Below, piece after piece: positions 55,104 to 63,800 of a DNA stretch of 64,000 nt (positions are counted from its first letter, which is position 1; each line of letters opens with the position of its first letter). The stretch lies in assembly GCA_946550725.1 (NCBI GenBank), contig CAMNQX010000001.1:186001-250000 (forward strand), read 5' to 3'. The position numbers and the translations under genes were made by a program. The notes under the pieces are model-generated. The model was not told the DNA's origin. It made no database searches and was given only the letters and a program-made list of their open reading frames with translations. Source of the DNA: an uncultured Clostridia bacterium (GTDB taxonomy: Bacteria > Bacillota > Clostridia > Oscillospirales > Oscillospiraceae).

Positions 55104-55976
55104 TTAGCGCTCGCTTCCAAGGAAGAACAGGGCCAGGGTACCGGGGCCGGAGTGGGCGCCGATGACCGTCCCGGTGTAGCCGATACGGATGTCCTGGGTG
55201 CCGAAGCGCTCCTTGACCATCTGGGCCAGCTGCTCGGCCTCCTCCAGGCAGTCGCCGTGGCAGATGAACATGGTCTGGCTGCCCGGATCGATGGCCAGCT
55301 CCGCCGCCTTGTCTACCATCGCCTTGATCGAACTCTTCCGGCCCCGGGACTTGGAAATGTTGATCAAGTGCCCCTCGTTATCCACATGGAGCACCGGCTT
55401 GATGGACAGCATAGTGCCCAGGGCCGCGGCGGTGGCGGACACCCGGCCACCCCGCTTGAGGAACATCAGATCGTCCACGGTAAACCAGTGGCACAGGTGG
55501 AGCTTGTTGTTCTCCGCAAAGTCCCGGGCCTCCTCAATGGTCGCCCCGGCCCGCTTTTTCATCACCGTGTGGTAGACCAGCAGCCCCTGTCCCCGGGAGG
55601 CGCACAGGGTGTCCACCACATAGATCTTACGGTCGGGGTATTCCTCCGCCAGCTCCCCTGCCGCCAGCATACACGCCTGACAGGAGGAGGACAGGCCGGA
55701 GGAAAACGCCAGCATCAGAACGTCCTTGCCGTCCTTCAGGATCGGCTCAAACGCCCCCTTAACGTCCTCCAGATTGAGGGCGGCGGTGGTGGCTACCTCC
55801 CCGGCACGCAGACGGTCGTAGAACGCGTGGGGGTCCATATCCCGGTTGTCGGGATAGTCGGAATAGGTCACGCCGTTCAGGGTGAACTTCAGCGGAATGA
55901 CCTGCAGGTCCAGCTCCTTGACCTCCGCGGCGTCCAGATCGGCGGAAGAATCGGTCACGATCACATACTCACTCAT
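55104..55976 (-). CDS. DegV-family fatty-acid-binding protein
   Basis: 290 residues, the normal size. Starts EYVIVTDSSADLDAAEVKEL; other family marks are TTAALN, LMLAFSSGLSSS (fatty-acid carboxylate site), VVDTLCASRGQGL, FLKRGGRVSATAA and the C-terminal GTVIGAHSGPGTLALFF. DegV/FakB proteins bind a fatty acid for FakA to phosphorylate; no fakA is nearby, so a true FakB role is not shown. Start ATG lies 21 bases after the DUF1836 stop, so both are probably on one transcript from the promoter at 56623-56651. Confidence 0.93.
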   Translation of the reverse strand: MSEYVIVTDSSADLDAAEVKELDLQVIPLKFTLNGVTYSDYPDNRDMDPHAFYDRLRAGEVATTAALNLEDVKGAFEPILKDGKDVLMLAFSSGLSSSCQACMLAAGELAEEYPDRKIYVVDTLCASRGQGLLVYHTVMKKRAGATIEEARDFAENNKLHLCHWFTVDDLMFLKRGGRVSATAAALGTMLSIKPVLHVDNEGHLINISKSRGRKSSIKAMVDKAAELAIDPGSQTMFICHGDCLEEAEQLAQMVKERFGTQDIRIGYTGTVIGAHSGPGTLALFFLGSER

Positions 55977-55997
55977 GGTTTCGTCCTCTTTTCCTTC

Positions 55998-56588
55998 TTA
56001 TTTCTTCTTTTTCTTCTCCCCGGCCGGGGGAGCGGCAGGCTTGGGTTTCTTTTTCTTTTCCGTTGCGGGAGGAGCGGCCGGCTTATTCTGCTTTTCCAGC
56101 AGCGCCAGCACCCGCTGGCAGGCCAGTTTGTTCACGTAGCTGTCCAGCGCCAGCCGCAGGGCTAGCGCTGGCAGGTCGCCCTCCCCGGCGTTTTCGTCCA
56201 GGCTGTCCGCCACGGTGTTCATGGATTCATCCAGCTTCCCAAGGAAGAAAGCGTACCAGTCCTCCGCCACCACGTGCAGATTGTCCACCGCGTTCAGCAG
56301 CTCCGCCAGCTCCTTCATGGACAGCACCGGCTTGAGCGCGCAGATGGCGGTGAGGTAGGCCAAATGCTTGCGGCCGTAACGTTTTCCCTCCGCCCGGGGA
56401 AGCAGCCCCGCCTTGATGTAGTTGTTCACCATGGCCGCGGTGAGGGCGTCCCCTTCCTCCAGGGGGATGAGCTGGCGAGGCATATAGGAGATCAGCTGAT
56501 CCATATAGAGGGACAGGTCGGGCAGGTCCTCCCAGCTGTCAGGCCGCTGTTTGGACAATCGGTCCTTAAGACCTTTGATCTCTTTCAT
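55998..56588 (-). CDS. DUF1836 protein (MerR-like DNA-binding fold)
   Basis: 196 residues. Core text LSLYMDQLISYMPRQLIPLE, LTAAMVNNYIKAGLLPRAEG and KRYGRKHLAYLTAICALKPV is typical of DUF1836, whose N-terminal helices resemble a MerR winged helix. The last 28 residues are a run of Lys, Pro and Ala (KPAAPPATEKKKK repeated twice), unusual for the family and likely disordered. Function unknown; a regulator is likely. It is the first gene of the unit with degV, under a good promoter, and is divergent from a TetR gene. Confidence 0.85.
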   Translation of the reverse strand: MKEIKGLKDRLSKQRPDSWEDLPDLSLYMDQLISYMPRQLIPLEEGDALTAAMVNNYIKAGLLPRAEGKRYGRKHLAYLTAICALKPVLSMKELAELLNAVDNLHVVAEDWYAFFLGKLDESMNTVADSLDENAGEGDLPALALRLALDSYVNKLACQRVLALLEKQNKPAAPPATEKKKKPKPAAPPAGEKKKKK

Positions 56589-56622
56589 TGTGTCACCGGC
56601 CTTCTCGTTCGTGATTTATGTT

Positions 56623-56651
56623 ATTATATCATGGCATACTCTGAATTGCAA
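56623..56651 (-). promoter_or_regulatory. Sigma-A promoter for the DUF1836-degV unit
   Basis: On the minus strand TTGCAA (56651-56646) and TATAAT (56628-56623) with a 17-base spacer, about 35 bases before the start codon. Confidence 0.7.
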
Positions 56652-56672
56652 TAGGGAAAGCCGTCGAACCCC

Positions 56673-56701
56673 TTGACACGCCGCCCGCCCCGGGGTATAC
56701 T
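56673..56701 (+). promoter_or_regulatory. Near-consensus promoter of the TetR gene
   Basis: TTGACA (56673-56678) and TATACT (56696-56701) with a 17-base spacer, back to back with the divergent promoter for the DUF1836 gene. Confidence 0.8.
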
Positions 56702-56709
56702 GAAGCTAT

Positions 56710-56722
56710 CGGCTAATAGCCG
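56710..56722. promoter_or_regulatory. Palindrome at the start of the TetR transcript, candidate operator
   Basis: CGGCTA-A-TAGCCG is a perfect 6+1+6 inverted repeat starting eight bases after the -10 box, over the predicted transcription start. This is the usual place for a TetR autorepression site. Confidence 0.5.
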
Positions 56723-56776
56723 TTTGCTTAACAGCTAACACCCCTTAGGCAGACACCACAAGAAGGAGCGATCAAT

Positions 56777-57424
56777 ATGGCAGACATTCCACGGGGCACG
56801 GCGGAGCGTGCCATGGACGCGGCGCTGGAGCTGTTCAGCCGCAAGGGCTATGACGCCACCAGCATGAACGACATCGCGGAGGCGGTGGGTATCCGTGCGC
56901 CGTCTCTCTACAAGCACTTCGCCAGCAAGGAGGCCCTGTTCGCCGCCGTGGCCCCCCGGGTCACAGAGCACTACCGCGCGCTGTGGCAAGCCGCAGGCGA
57001 CGCCCAGGGCCGTCTGGCCCAGGTCACCCGCGGCCCCGGCTCCCTCGCCGCCGACCAACTGGAGGAGGAAGCTCTGGCCTGGCTGGGACCCGAACTGGCG
57101 GAGGGGCAGGGCTTCCGCGCCTTTGCCCGGCGGTCTCCCGAGACCCTCCGATGGCTGTGGGACGAGCCGTTGGCCCTTTACGAGACTTTGTTCACCCGTC
57201 TGATGGAGCAGCAGGCGGTGAAGCGGGCGGACGCCCATGTGATGGCGGTGGAGTACCTGGCCCCCATCCTCCACCTGGTGGAGCTGGCAGACCTGGACCC
57301 CGGGCGGTGCAGCGGTGTGGAGACCGAGGTGCGCCGCCACATCAGTCAATTCCACCGTGCCTTTGCTGTGAAAGAACGGTCTACACCCCCCGCCAACGCT
57401 GTCCGCGGTCTTTTCCGGCGGTAA
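56777..57424 (+). CDS. TetR/AcrR-family regulator
   Basis: 215 residues. Helix-turn-helix at residues about 25-47: MNDIAEAVGIRAPSLYKHFA follows the first helix AMDAALELFSRKGYDATS, both near consensus. The C-terminal ligand domain has no clear match to a named subfamily. AGAAGGAG precedes the ATG. A near-consensus promoter and a palindrome over its start suggest autoregulation. It is alone on the plus strand; the divergent DUF1836-degV unit might be a target, since both promoters share 120 bases. Ligand unknown. Confidence 0.87.
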   Translation: MADIPRGTAERAMDAALELFSRKGYDATSMNDIAEAVGIRAPSLYKHFASKEALFAAVAPRVTEHYRALWQAAGDAQGRLAQVTRGPGSLAADQLEEEALAWLGPELAEGQGFRAFARRSPETLRWLWDEPLALYETLFTRLMEQQAVKRADAHVMAVEYLAPILHLVELADLDPGRCSGVETEVRRHISQFHRAFAVKERSTPPANAVRGLFRR

Positions 57425-57428
57425 CCGC

Positions 57429-57463
57429 AAAAAAGATGTGTGCCTTGCGGCACACATCTTTTT
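57429..57463 (+). terminator. Bidirectional terminator between TetR and the CmpB-type gene
   Basis: A stem of about 15 pairs, GATGTGTGCC (57435-57444) with GGCACACATC (57449-57458) and outer A/T pairs, has As before and Ts after, so it works for both convergent genes. The stop codon of the minus-strand gene lies in its tail. Confidence 0.85.
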
Positions 57464-58757
57464 ATTTGTTCACCTGTCGCATGTTTGGCCAGCGGTGGGT
57501 CATGAAGTCGTCAGGGTACTCCCGGTCCAAAAAGGCCTCCAGCTGGTTTGCGGGCTGGGGGTGGCTCGGCCGGGCCTGGTGCCGCAGCATGGCCAGCCCG
57601 GTCAGCACGCCGTTACACAGCATCAGCGCCACCAGCACCCAGGTGATGCACTTGCCCAGCAGCACTGGGACCGCCTCGATCCCCTTGCTCAGCCAGGGGT
57701 AGAAGAACTTCACCCACGCCAGAGCAAGCACGCCCCAGAAGAAGCAGAACAGCACGTTGGTGCGCCCGCCGATGTTCAGCACCATGTGGCTGTAATCCCA
57801 AAACACCGTGCCGAACACGATCTCGGTGAACACGCTGCACATATACTCGTATACGCCGCCGATGACAAAGCCCGCCAGGAACACATAGCGGTCCGCCTTC
57901 TGGGCCAGCGGCTGGAGGGTAACGGTCAGAACCACCGCCCCCAGCCCCCAGACCAGGCTGAAGGGTCCGTATAGGACGCTGGAGCGGGACATCCAAACAT
58001 GGCTCACCAGCCGCACCCAGCACATTTCGATCAGGTCGCCCCCCAGGGCGGTGAGGAAAAATACCCAGATCAGCTTATCCCAGCACAGGCCCTTGGCGAA
58101 CACGGCCCGGTCCTCTTCGTCGGTCTCGGGGGACTCCTGCTCAATGCCGGGGTACGCCTTGCGCAGGCGCCGCCACACGAAGTTGGACACCCCGGCCGCC
58201 AGCTTGGTGCGCCCCTCCCGCTGCCGCCGGGTGTTGGAGGCGCCCGCGCCCGTCCGCAGGGCGTACACGGACACGGCGAAGTCCACCGCCAGCAACCCCA
58301 AAAGGACCCACACGACGATCATTTCCGCCAGAGTCGGGATCATCAGCACCAGCGCCATCAGCAGCGGATGGACCAGCAGGTAGCTCAGGTAAAACATGCC
58401 GCCCACCGCCAGGGAGGCCACAAGGCCCCACTTGCCGCCGCCGATGGCCCGCTTTTTCGTGCGCTCCCACTGTACGCCGGGGGTAAGCAGCCGCGCCAAC
58501 ACTGCGGCCAGCGTCTCCACCACTGTGGCGATGACGGTGCAGAAGGCAAACTGCAGCACGGGCAGACCGTTCAGCGTGGGCAGCACCAAGATCAGCAGCA
58601 GGGCGGTGACGCCGTAGGACGCCACCAACGGTGCGGAGAGGAAGCCCCGGTCATAAAAGCCCCGGCGGGTGACGGCAAAGTACCCCGCCTCCACCAGCCA
58701 GCCCAGGAAGGCGTAAATGAGCCAGAACAGGGCCAGATCATAGAGGGTGTATTCCAT
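57462..58757 (-). CDS. CmpB-type membrane protein (putative ABC-transporter type IV family), two-domain form
   Basis: 431 residues with about ten membrane helices. The CmpB signature appears twice: residues about 8-55 (WLIYAFLGWLVEAGYF, RGFYDRGFLSAPLVASYG) and residues about 255-360 (SSVLYGPFSLVWGLGAV, then VIGGVYEYMCSVFTEIVFG and VFWDYSHMVLNIGGRTN). Most relatives have a single domain of about 200 residues, so this looks like a duplication. A charged central loop (RRQREGRTKLAAG, ESPETDEEDRA) joins the halves. The family name implies an ABC transporter, but no ATPase is nearby and no function is proven. The gene follows a membrane-bound XRE regulator by 41 bases, probably its controller. Confidence 0.8.
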   Translation of the reverse strand: MEYTLYDLALFWLIYAFLGWLVEAGYFAVTRRGFYDRGFLSAPLVASYGVTALLLILVLPTLNGLPVLQFAFCTVIATVVETLAAVLARLLTPGVQWERTKKRAIGGGKWGLVASLAVGGMFYLSYLLVHPLLMALVLMIPTLAEMIVVWVLLGLLAVDFAVSVYALRTGAGASNTRRQREGRTKLAAGVSNFVWRRLRKAYPGIEQESPETDEEDRAVFAKGLCWDKLIWVFFLTALGGDLIEMCWVRLVSHVWMSRSSVLYGPFSLVWGLGAVVLTVTLQPLAQKADRYVFLAGFVIGGVYEYMCSVFTEIVFGTVFWDYSHMVLNIGGRTNVLFCFFWGVLALAWVKFFYPWLSKGIEAVPVLLGKCITWVLVALMLCNGVLTGLAMLRHQARPSHPQPANQLEAFLDREYPDDFMTHRWPNMRQVNK

Positions 58758-58798
58758 GAAACGTATCCTTTCTATGTTTACTGCCCTCTATTGTACCT

Positions 58799-59563
58799 CT
58801 ATTCGTACCGCTTTGCAACCACCATTACGGGCACGAACAGCCCCAGGCAGGCGGTCAGCGTGAGGCCCAGTTCCCAGGAAACGCCCCATCCGGGCACAGC
58901 CGCCCGCAGCAGGCCGTAGGCCGGCGGAAAAACCACCGGGACGATCACCAGCCACCACCGCAGCGCGGACAGGATGTGGGGCCAGTTGCCGTTGTGAAAG
59001 CGGATCCCCGTTAGATTCATCCGCACAGGGCCTTGCTGAAAGGAGGTGATCTTGTTCTCGTCGTAGTACCGGGGCAGCCGCGCGGGGGCGAAAAACACCG
59101 CCCAGAAGCCGAAGATCAGGCACAGCAGCTCTGTGAGAAAGACGGTGTTGACCAGCTCCGCCCGGCTGACCCCGTTCCAAAACAGGGCGCACAGCCCCCA
59201 AAACCCCAACACCGTCGAGACGGCCCAAGCGATCTGCCAGCGGCGGCGTTTTTTTCTGCCTTTGGCTCCCTGGTCGTCGTCCGCAAACCGGATGGCCCGG
59301 TCCACCAGCGTCTCCGCCTCTTCCGCCTCCATGGGCCGCTCCTCGATCCGCTCTCCCCGCAGCAGCTCGGCCACGGACACGCCCAGGCACTGGGCCAGCG
59401 GCTCTAACAGGGCGATGTCGGGCAGGCTCTGGCCCGTCTCCCACTTGGACACCGCCTTGTTAGACAAAAACAGCTTGTCGGCCAGCTCCTGCTGGGTCAG
59501 GCCCAACTCTTTACGCCGTGCGGCGACGAACCCGCCGAACTTCTCCCGGTCAATGGACTCCAT
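58799..59563 (-). CDS. XRE-family regulator with C-terminal membrane segments
   Basis: 254 residues. Residues 1-70 form a Cro/CI-type helix-turn-helix (ARRKELGLTQQELADKLFLS, NKAVSKWETGQSLPDI, LLEPLAQCLGVSVAELLRGE). After an acidic-basic linker (KGRKKRRRW) come about four hydrophobic stretches, for example WAVSTVLGFWGLCALFW, LLCLIFGFWAVFFA, WLVIVPVVFPPAYGLL and GLTLTACLGLFVPVMVV. Such membrane-anchored XRE proteins are common in Clostridia and tie gene control to the membrane; the signal is unknown. Promoter at 59583-59611 with an adjoining palindrome. Next gene downstream is the CmpB-type membrane protein. Confidence 0.85.
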   Translation of the reverse strand: MESIDREKFGGFVAARRKELGLTQQELADKLFLSNKAVSKWETGQSLPDIALLEPLAQCLGVSVAELLRGERIEERPMEAEEAETLVDRAIRFADDDQGAKGRKKRRRWQIAWAVSTVLGFWGLCALFWNGVSRAELVNTVFLTELLCLIFGFWAVFFAPARLPRYYDENKITSFQQGPVRMNLTGIRFHNGNWPHILSALRWWLVIVPVVFPPAYGLLRAAVPGWGVSWELGLTLTACLGLFVPVMVVAKRYE

Positions 59564-59582
59564 AGTGTTTCACCTCACCGCT

Positions 59583-59611
59583 ATCCTACCATCCCGCCGC
59601 AAGCCCGTCAA
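59583..59611 (-). promoter_or_regulatory. Promoter of the XRE gene with adjoining palindrome
   Basis: On the minus strand TTGACG (59611-59606) and TAGGAT (59588-59583), 17 bases apart. A perfect palindrome TCCACCG-T-CGGTGGA occupies 59612-59626, directly upstream of the -35 box, a possible binding site for the regulator. Confidence 0.6.
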
Positions 59612-59635
59612 TCCACCGTCGGTGGAATGACCGTT

Positions 59636-60135
59636 TTACAGGCTCTTGTCATACGCCAGCTTCTCGCCGCCCTGAAACACGATCACGCCCCGTTGCTGAA
59701 ATCCGTTTTTCTCCAAAATGTGCTGCATCCGCTTGTTGGGGAAGTCCGTGTCCACACGGATACTGTTCCCGCCCCGCGTGCCGCACAGCTCCTCGATCAA
59801 CGCAAAGGCACTGTCCGTAAGCCCCATTCCCCTAAAATCACGATGGAACGCCATGCGGCGGACCACCGCGTAAGGCTCCTTTGTTCCCCCTCGCCCTTGA
59901 TCTCGTCATAGGCCGGCTCCCCGTCAAAATCAATGCACATGTAGCCGGCAACCACGCCATCCACCCGGAGCACATAGCCCTTTGCGTTTTTCATGTCCTC
60001 CCGGATGGTATCTATGTTGGGGTAATCCTCAGTCCACTGGACAAGCCCCTGGGTCTGCTGAAACCGCCGCCCCATGTCAATGATCTCAACGCACTGTTGG
60101 AGGTCCTCCACCCGTGCCACCTCAAGTGTTCGCAT
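59636..60135 (-). pseudogene. Frameshifted GNAT-family acetyltransferase
   Basis: Starts MRTLEVARVEDLQQCVEIID at 60135 (AAAAGGAG upstream), and the first 95 residues run to GYMCIDFDGEPAYDEIKGE. At a run of five C/G (59886-59890) the frame breaks. The neighbouring frame then continues from KEPYAVVRRMAFHRDFRGMG to GNSIRVDTDFPNKRMQHILE, KNGFQQRGV and the stop at 59636. The two pieces together make a normal GNAT acetyltransferase of about 165 residues, with the acetyl-CoA loop around HRDFRGMG. A single missing base at the homopolymer explains it: either a real mutation or a sequencing error. Substrate unknown. Confidence 0.8.
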
Positions 60136-60205
60136 GTTCTTTCTCTCCTTTTCATACTTCAATATATACTTACCGCCCACCTAGAGGCGGCCAAACGATA
60201 ACAAG

Positions 60206-60235
60206 AAAAAAGACACGCCAGAGCGTGTCTTTTTT
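60206..60235 (-). terminator. Terminator of the tRNA transcript
   Basis: AAAAAAGACACGC (60206-60218) pairs perfectly with GCGTGTCTTTTTT (60223-60235) around CAGA; on the minus strand it ends in six Ts, two bases after the CCA end of tRNA-Thr. Confidence 0.9.
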
Positions 60236-60236
60236 C

Positions 60237-60312
<76 letters not shown>

Positions 60313-60317
60313 GAAGA

Positions 60318-60394
<77 letters not shown>

Positions 60395-60448
60395 GAGTCT
60401 GTCATTCGCGGCGAGGAAACGATTCAGTCCCGCCAACAGAACAGATAG

Positions 60449-60477
60449 ATTATACCCTGTTCCCTGTGGTTTGTCAA
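60449..60477 (-). promoter_or_regulatory. Consensus promoter of the tRNA-Asp/tRNA-Thr operon
   Basis: On the minus strand exact TTGACA (60477-60472) and TATAAT (60454-60449) with a 17-base spacer. The transcript would begin about 50 bases before tRNA-Asp. Confidence 0.92.
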
Positions 60478-60543
60478 TCCTTTTTTTCGGATATTCTCTG
60501 CAAAATTTATCCGCTTCCTAACGTTCCGTCCGCTATCCGCAAG

Positions 60544-60571
60544 AAAGCCCGGGCCATACGGCCCGGGCTTT
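60544..60571 (-). terminator. Terminator-like hairpin after the SLH gene
   Basis: AAAGCCCGGGCC (60544-60555) pairs perfectly with GGCCCGGGCTTT (60560-60571). The T tract is short (CTTT then CTTG), so it may need other factors. It lies downstream of the structured repeat copy B and before the tRNA promoter. Confidence 0.6.
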
Positions 60572-60615
60572 CCCGTCAGACTATTGCATCTTATTCGGGG
60601 AACGCAAAACATTTG

Positions 60616-60801
60616 GGTTGTCACGCTCGCGCTGGATGCGCTTTTCGGTTCGGCTTCGCTGTTGTCACGCTCCCGTTGGACGCATGGCCGGTCGCATTTT
60701 CGCTCCGACTCCCACCGAATCGCGGCGGCTATGCCGCCTTACCAATTCGGTGCTCGCTCCGCTCAGATGCTCCCTATGCGTCTACGGTCGCGCTTCGCTT
60801 C
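60616..60801. repeat. Structured dispersed repeat, copy B (3' of the SLH gene)
   Basis: The element abuts the SLH stop codon. It has two copies of the unit GTTGTCACGCTC (60617-60639 and 60661-60683), then the outer stem CACCGAAT (60713-60720) with ATTCGGTG (60745-60752), and the inner perfect hairpin GGCGGC-TAT-GCCGCC (60724-60738), then CTCGCTCC and GCGTCTACGGTCGCG. Compared with copy A, three stem positions differ, each with a matching change on the partner side. The 407 bases 60395-60801 hold no gene: only this element, the hairpin at 60544-60571 and the tRNA promoter. Confidence 0.75.
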
Positions 60802-63800
60802 TTACTTCTCCAGCTCGCTCCAGTCGCGCGGCTCGGTGATCTTGGTCCAGGTCTCGGTCAGGGTGCCCGCCTTGCGCTCATACTCATGATCGTTGGTGGC
60901 CTCCTGCACATCGCCGTAGTACCAAATGTCCTTGTCCATGTTGTCCGCCCACACGACCATATCGGCCAGGGTGTTGGTCTCGTCGAACTTCCGGTTCAGC
61001 ATACGGTTCACCAGAGTCATGACCTCAGCGCGGGTGATATAAGCGTCGGGGTTGAACTTCCCGTCGCCCACGCCCTTGATCCAGCCGGCCACGGTGGCGC
61101 GGGTGATGTCGGCCTCGGCCCAGTGGCCCTCGATGTCGGTAAAAGTCTCCGCGGGCTGAGTCGCCGTATCCAGGAACCGGGCAGCGATGGTGGCGAACTC
61201 CGCGCGGGTGATGTTGCGGTCGCCACCGAAGGTGCCGTCGGGCATACCCTTGATCAGGCCCGCGTTCACGGCGGTGCACACCGCGTGGTTATACCACATA
61301 CCCTCGGTCACGTCGCTGAACTCGTTGATCTCGCCCCAGTTCTCACTGCGGGCCTCCTCGGTCATGATGCGGAAGAAGATGGTCACGACCTCCGCGCGGG
61401 TGATATTGCCTAGGGGATGAACATTTCCGTCCGGCTTGCCGATGATATAGGCGAAGTGATCCGTCTGGTTCAGCATCGGCAGCTCGGCCAGGGGCACGTC
61501 TTCGTCGCCCAGGTCCTCCTCGGGAGGATCGACAGGCCGGCTCCCGCCGCCGCCACCGCCACCGGTGCTCTTGCGGGTCGCGTCATAGCTGGCGGTGTAG
61601 GTGATGTTGCCCTGGTCGTCGGTGGTCTTGACCCACTCCTTGAAGGAGTAGTTATACGTGGCATCAGAAGCCTTGGTGGGGTTGTCGATGGTCTTCGCAG
61701 GCTCTTCGTCGCCCTTGAAGAAGGTCTTGGAGTCCAGCTCCTTGCCGTCCTCATCCACCCACTTCACGGTCAGCGCGTCCTTGTCCTTCCACACGATGGG
61801 CACGGTGATGGTGTGGGTCTCGTCGTCCACCACGGGGTCGCCCCAGCGGTCAAACTCCTTGCCCTCGGGAGCCTCGGGCAACTCGCCGGGGAACTCAGGT
61901 ACGTCGTCCACGCCCTTGACCTTGTCCTCACCTTCAAGGATGGCGGTGTCGCCGTCCTTCCAAGTCACGATGTACTTGGGGGCAGCGTCGTAGGTCGCGG
62001 TGTAGGTGATGTTGCCGGTCGTCTCGTCCACAGCTCTGGTCCAGTTGACAAAGGTGTAGACGTTGTCGTCGTCCTCATACTCGGTGGGGTCGTCGATGGT
62101 CTGCGCGGGTTCGGGATCGCCGTCCGTGTTGAAGGTCACCGGCCCCTCCAGCACCGTGCCGTCATGGTCCACCCAGGTCACGGTCGCCTTGGGTCTGGCG
62201 GTGGCGGTGTATGTCGCGGTCCGGGTCACGTCGCCGGTGGTCTCGTCCACGTCATCGTCCCACCCGCTGAAGGTGTAAGTGTAGTCGTCGTCCGCTTCCT
62301 TGGTGGGGATCGGCTTGCTGGGGATGGCGTCGCCCTCCAACACGGTCTCCTGCGGATGCAGAACGCTCCCGTCGTCGTCCAGCCAGATCACGGTGTAGTG
62401 GCCCTTGGCCACGTAGGTGTAGGTGTAAGTGGTGTCCGCGCTGATCGTGGTCGTCTCGGCGGGCGTAACGTCCCAGCTGCCCGCACGATACTCGTTCGAG
62501 ATGGGTCTCTCGCCCGCGCCGGGAATGATGTCGCCCAGGGTGGCGACGCCGTCAGCGGCCATGACCCCATCCGTGTACTTCTCCAGGTACTCCACCACGT
62601 CGGCGTTAGCCCCGTCGTTCCAGAAGCCGCTCACCACATGGAACGTCACCTTCACCTGGTACTTGTCGGGGGTGCCGTCCGGCTCATCGGTGGGTTCGCC
62701 CGCATCGTCGGTGCCGGGGTTGCCCTTCGTGTCCGCGGCGTACACCACCGTGATCACAAGCCCGTCGCTCACCGTGCCGGTCAGCGCGCTGTTGGTGGCG
62801 ATCGCGTCGTAAGCGTAAGTCACGCCCGCCTCGGTGGTGATGGTCTTGGGGGACTTGGCGGTGGCGCTGCCGTTCTCGGGAATGGCGGTGCCGTCGTTGT
62901 CCACGCTGTGGTCGTAGTCCGCATCGATCGCCGCCTCATAGGAGACGGAACCCAGCTCCACAGGGGTCTCGTCGTCGGTCACATACTTCACGGTGACGGT
63001 GCCGTTGGTCGGCCCCACCGTAATGTTCACGTCGTCGCTGGGCTTGCTGTCCTCAGGCATGTTCGGGCAGTCCACGGTGGCCACGTTGGGGATGGTCGTG
63101 CCGTTGGCCACACCGTCCGCCACGGTGGCGGTGATGGTCAGCGTGATCGTGCTGGTGTCCGTATTTACGCTGCCTAAGACGCGCTCGCCGAAGTCATACT
63201 TGCCTTCCACAGGTGCGGCGTCCCAAATCTTCCCGGTGCCGACGGCTCCCTCGAACTCCAGGTTGCTGTCCAGCGCATCGGTAATGACCACGCCCGTCAC
63301 ATCCGTGTTGCCCACGTTGGTCACCATGATCTGATAGCGCACCTCGTCGCCGGGCTTCACGCTGCCGGTGACCAAAGCTGTCTTCGTGATTTCCAGCTTG
63401 GGGATCGCCGTCGGGGTGTAGACCGCGGTATAGGTCTTGCTGTCATCGGTGGTCGCAGGACCGTCCCAACGATCAAAGGTGTAGGTGTAATCGTCGTCCG
63501 CCGCCTTGGTGGGGGTGGTGCCGTCGTAGGTCGGAGCGGTCAGGCAGTCGGAGACGGTCGCGGTCTTCCACACATGCCCGGCGTCGCCCTCGTCCTTCCA
63601 GGTGTGGGTGGTCTTGTGGCCCTCCATTTGAATGGTGAAGGGCACCGCGCCGTCAGGCAGCTCCCATGTCGCGGTCTCCGCATTCCAGGTAAAGGTGAGG
63701 ATAATATCCTCCGCCTGACCGTCAGTCAGCGTGTGGACGGGTTCCGCATACCAAGTCTGGTAAAGCGCCAGCCACCCTTCCGCGTGGATGGTCATGCTCC

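Noticed and set aside
60466-63177. Plus-strand frames opposite the SLH gene and through repeat copy B
   Set aside because: Antisense shadows; part of the translation is simply the structured repeat read as protein.
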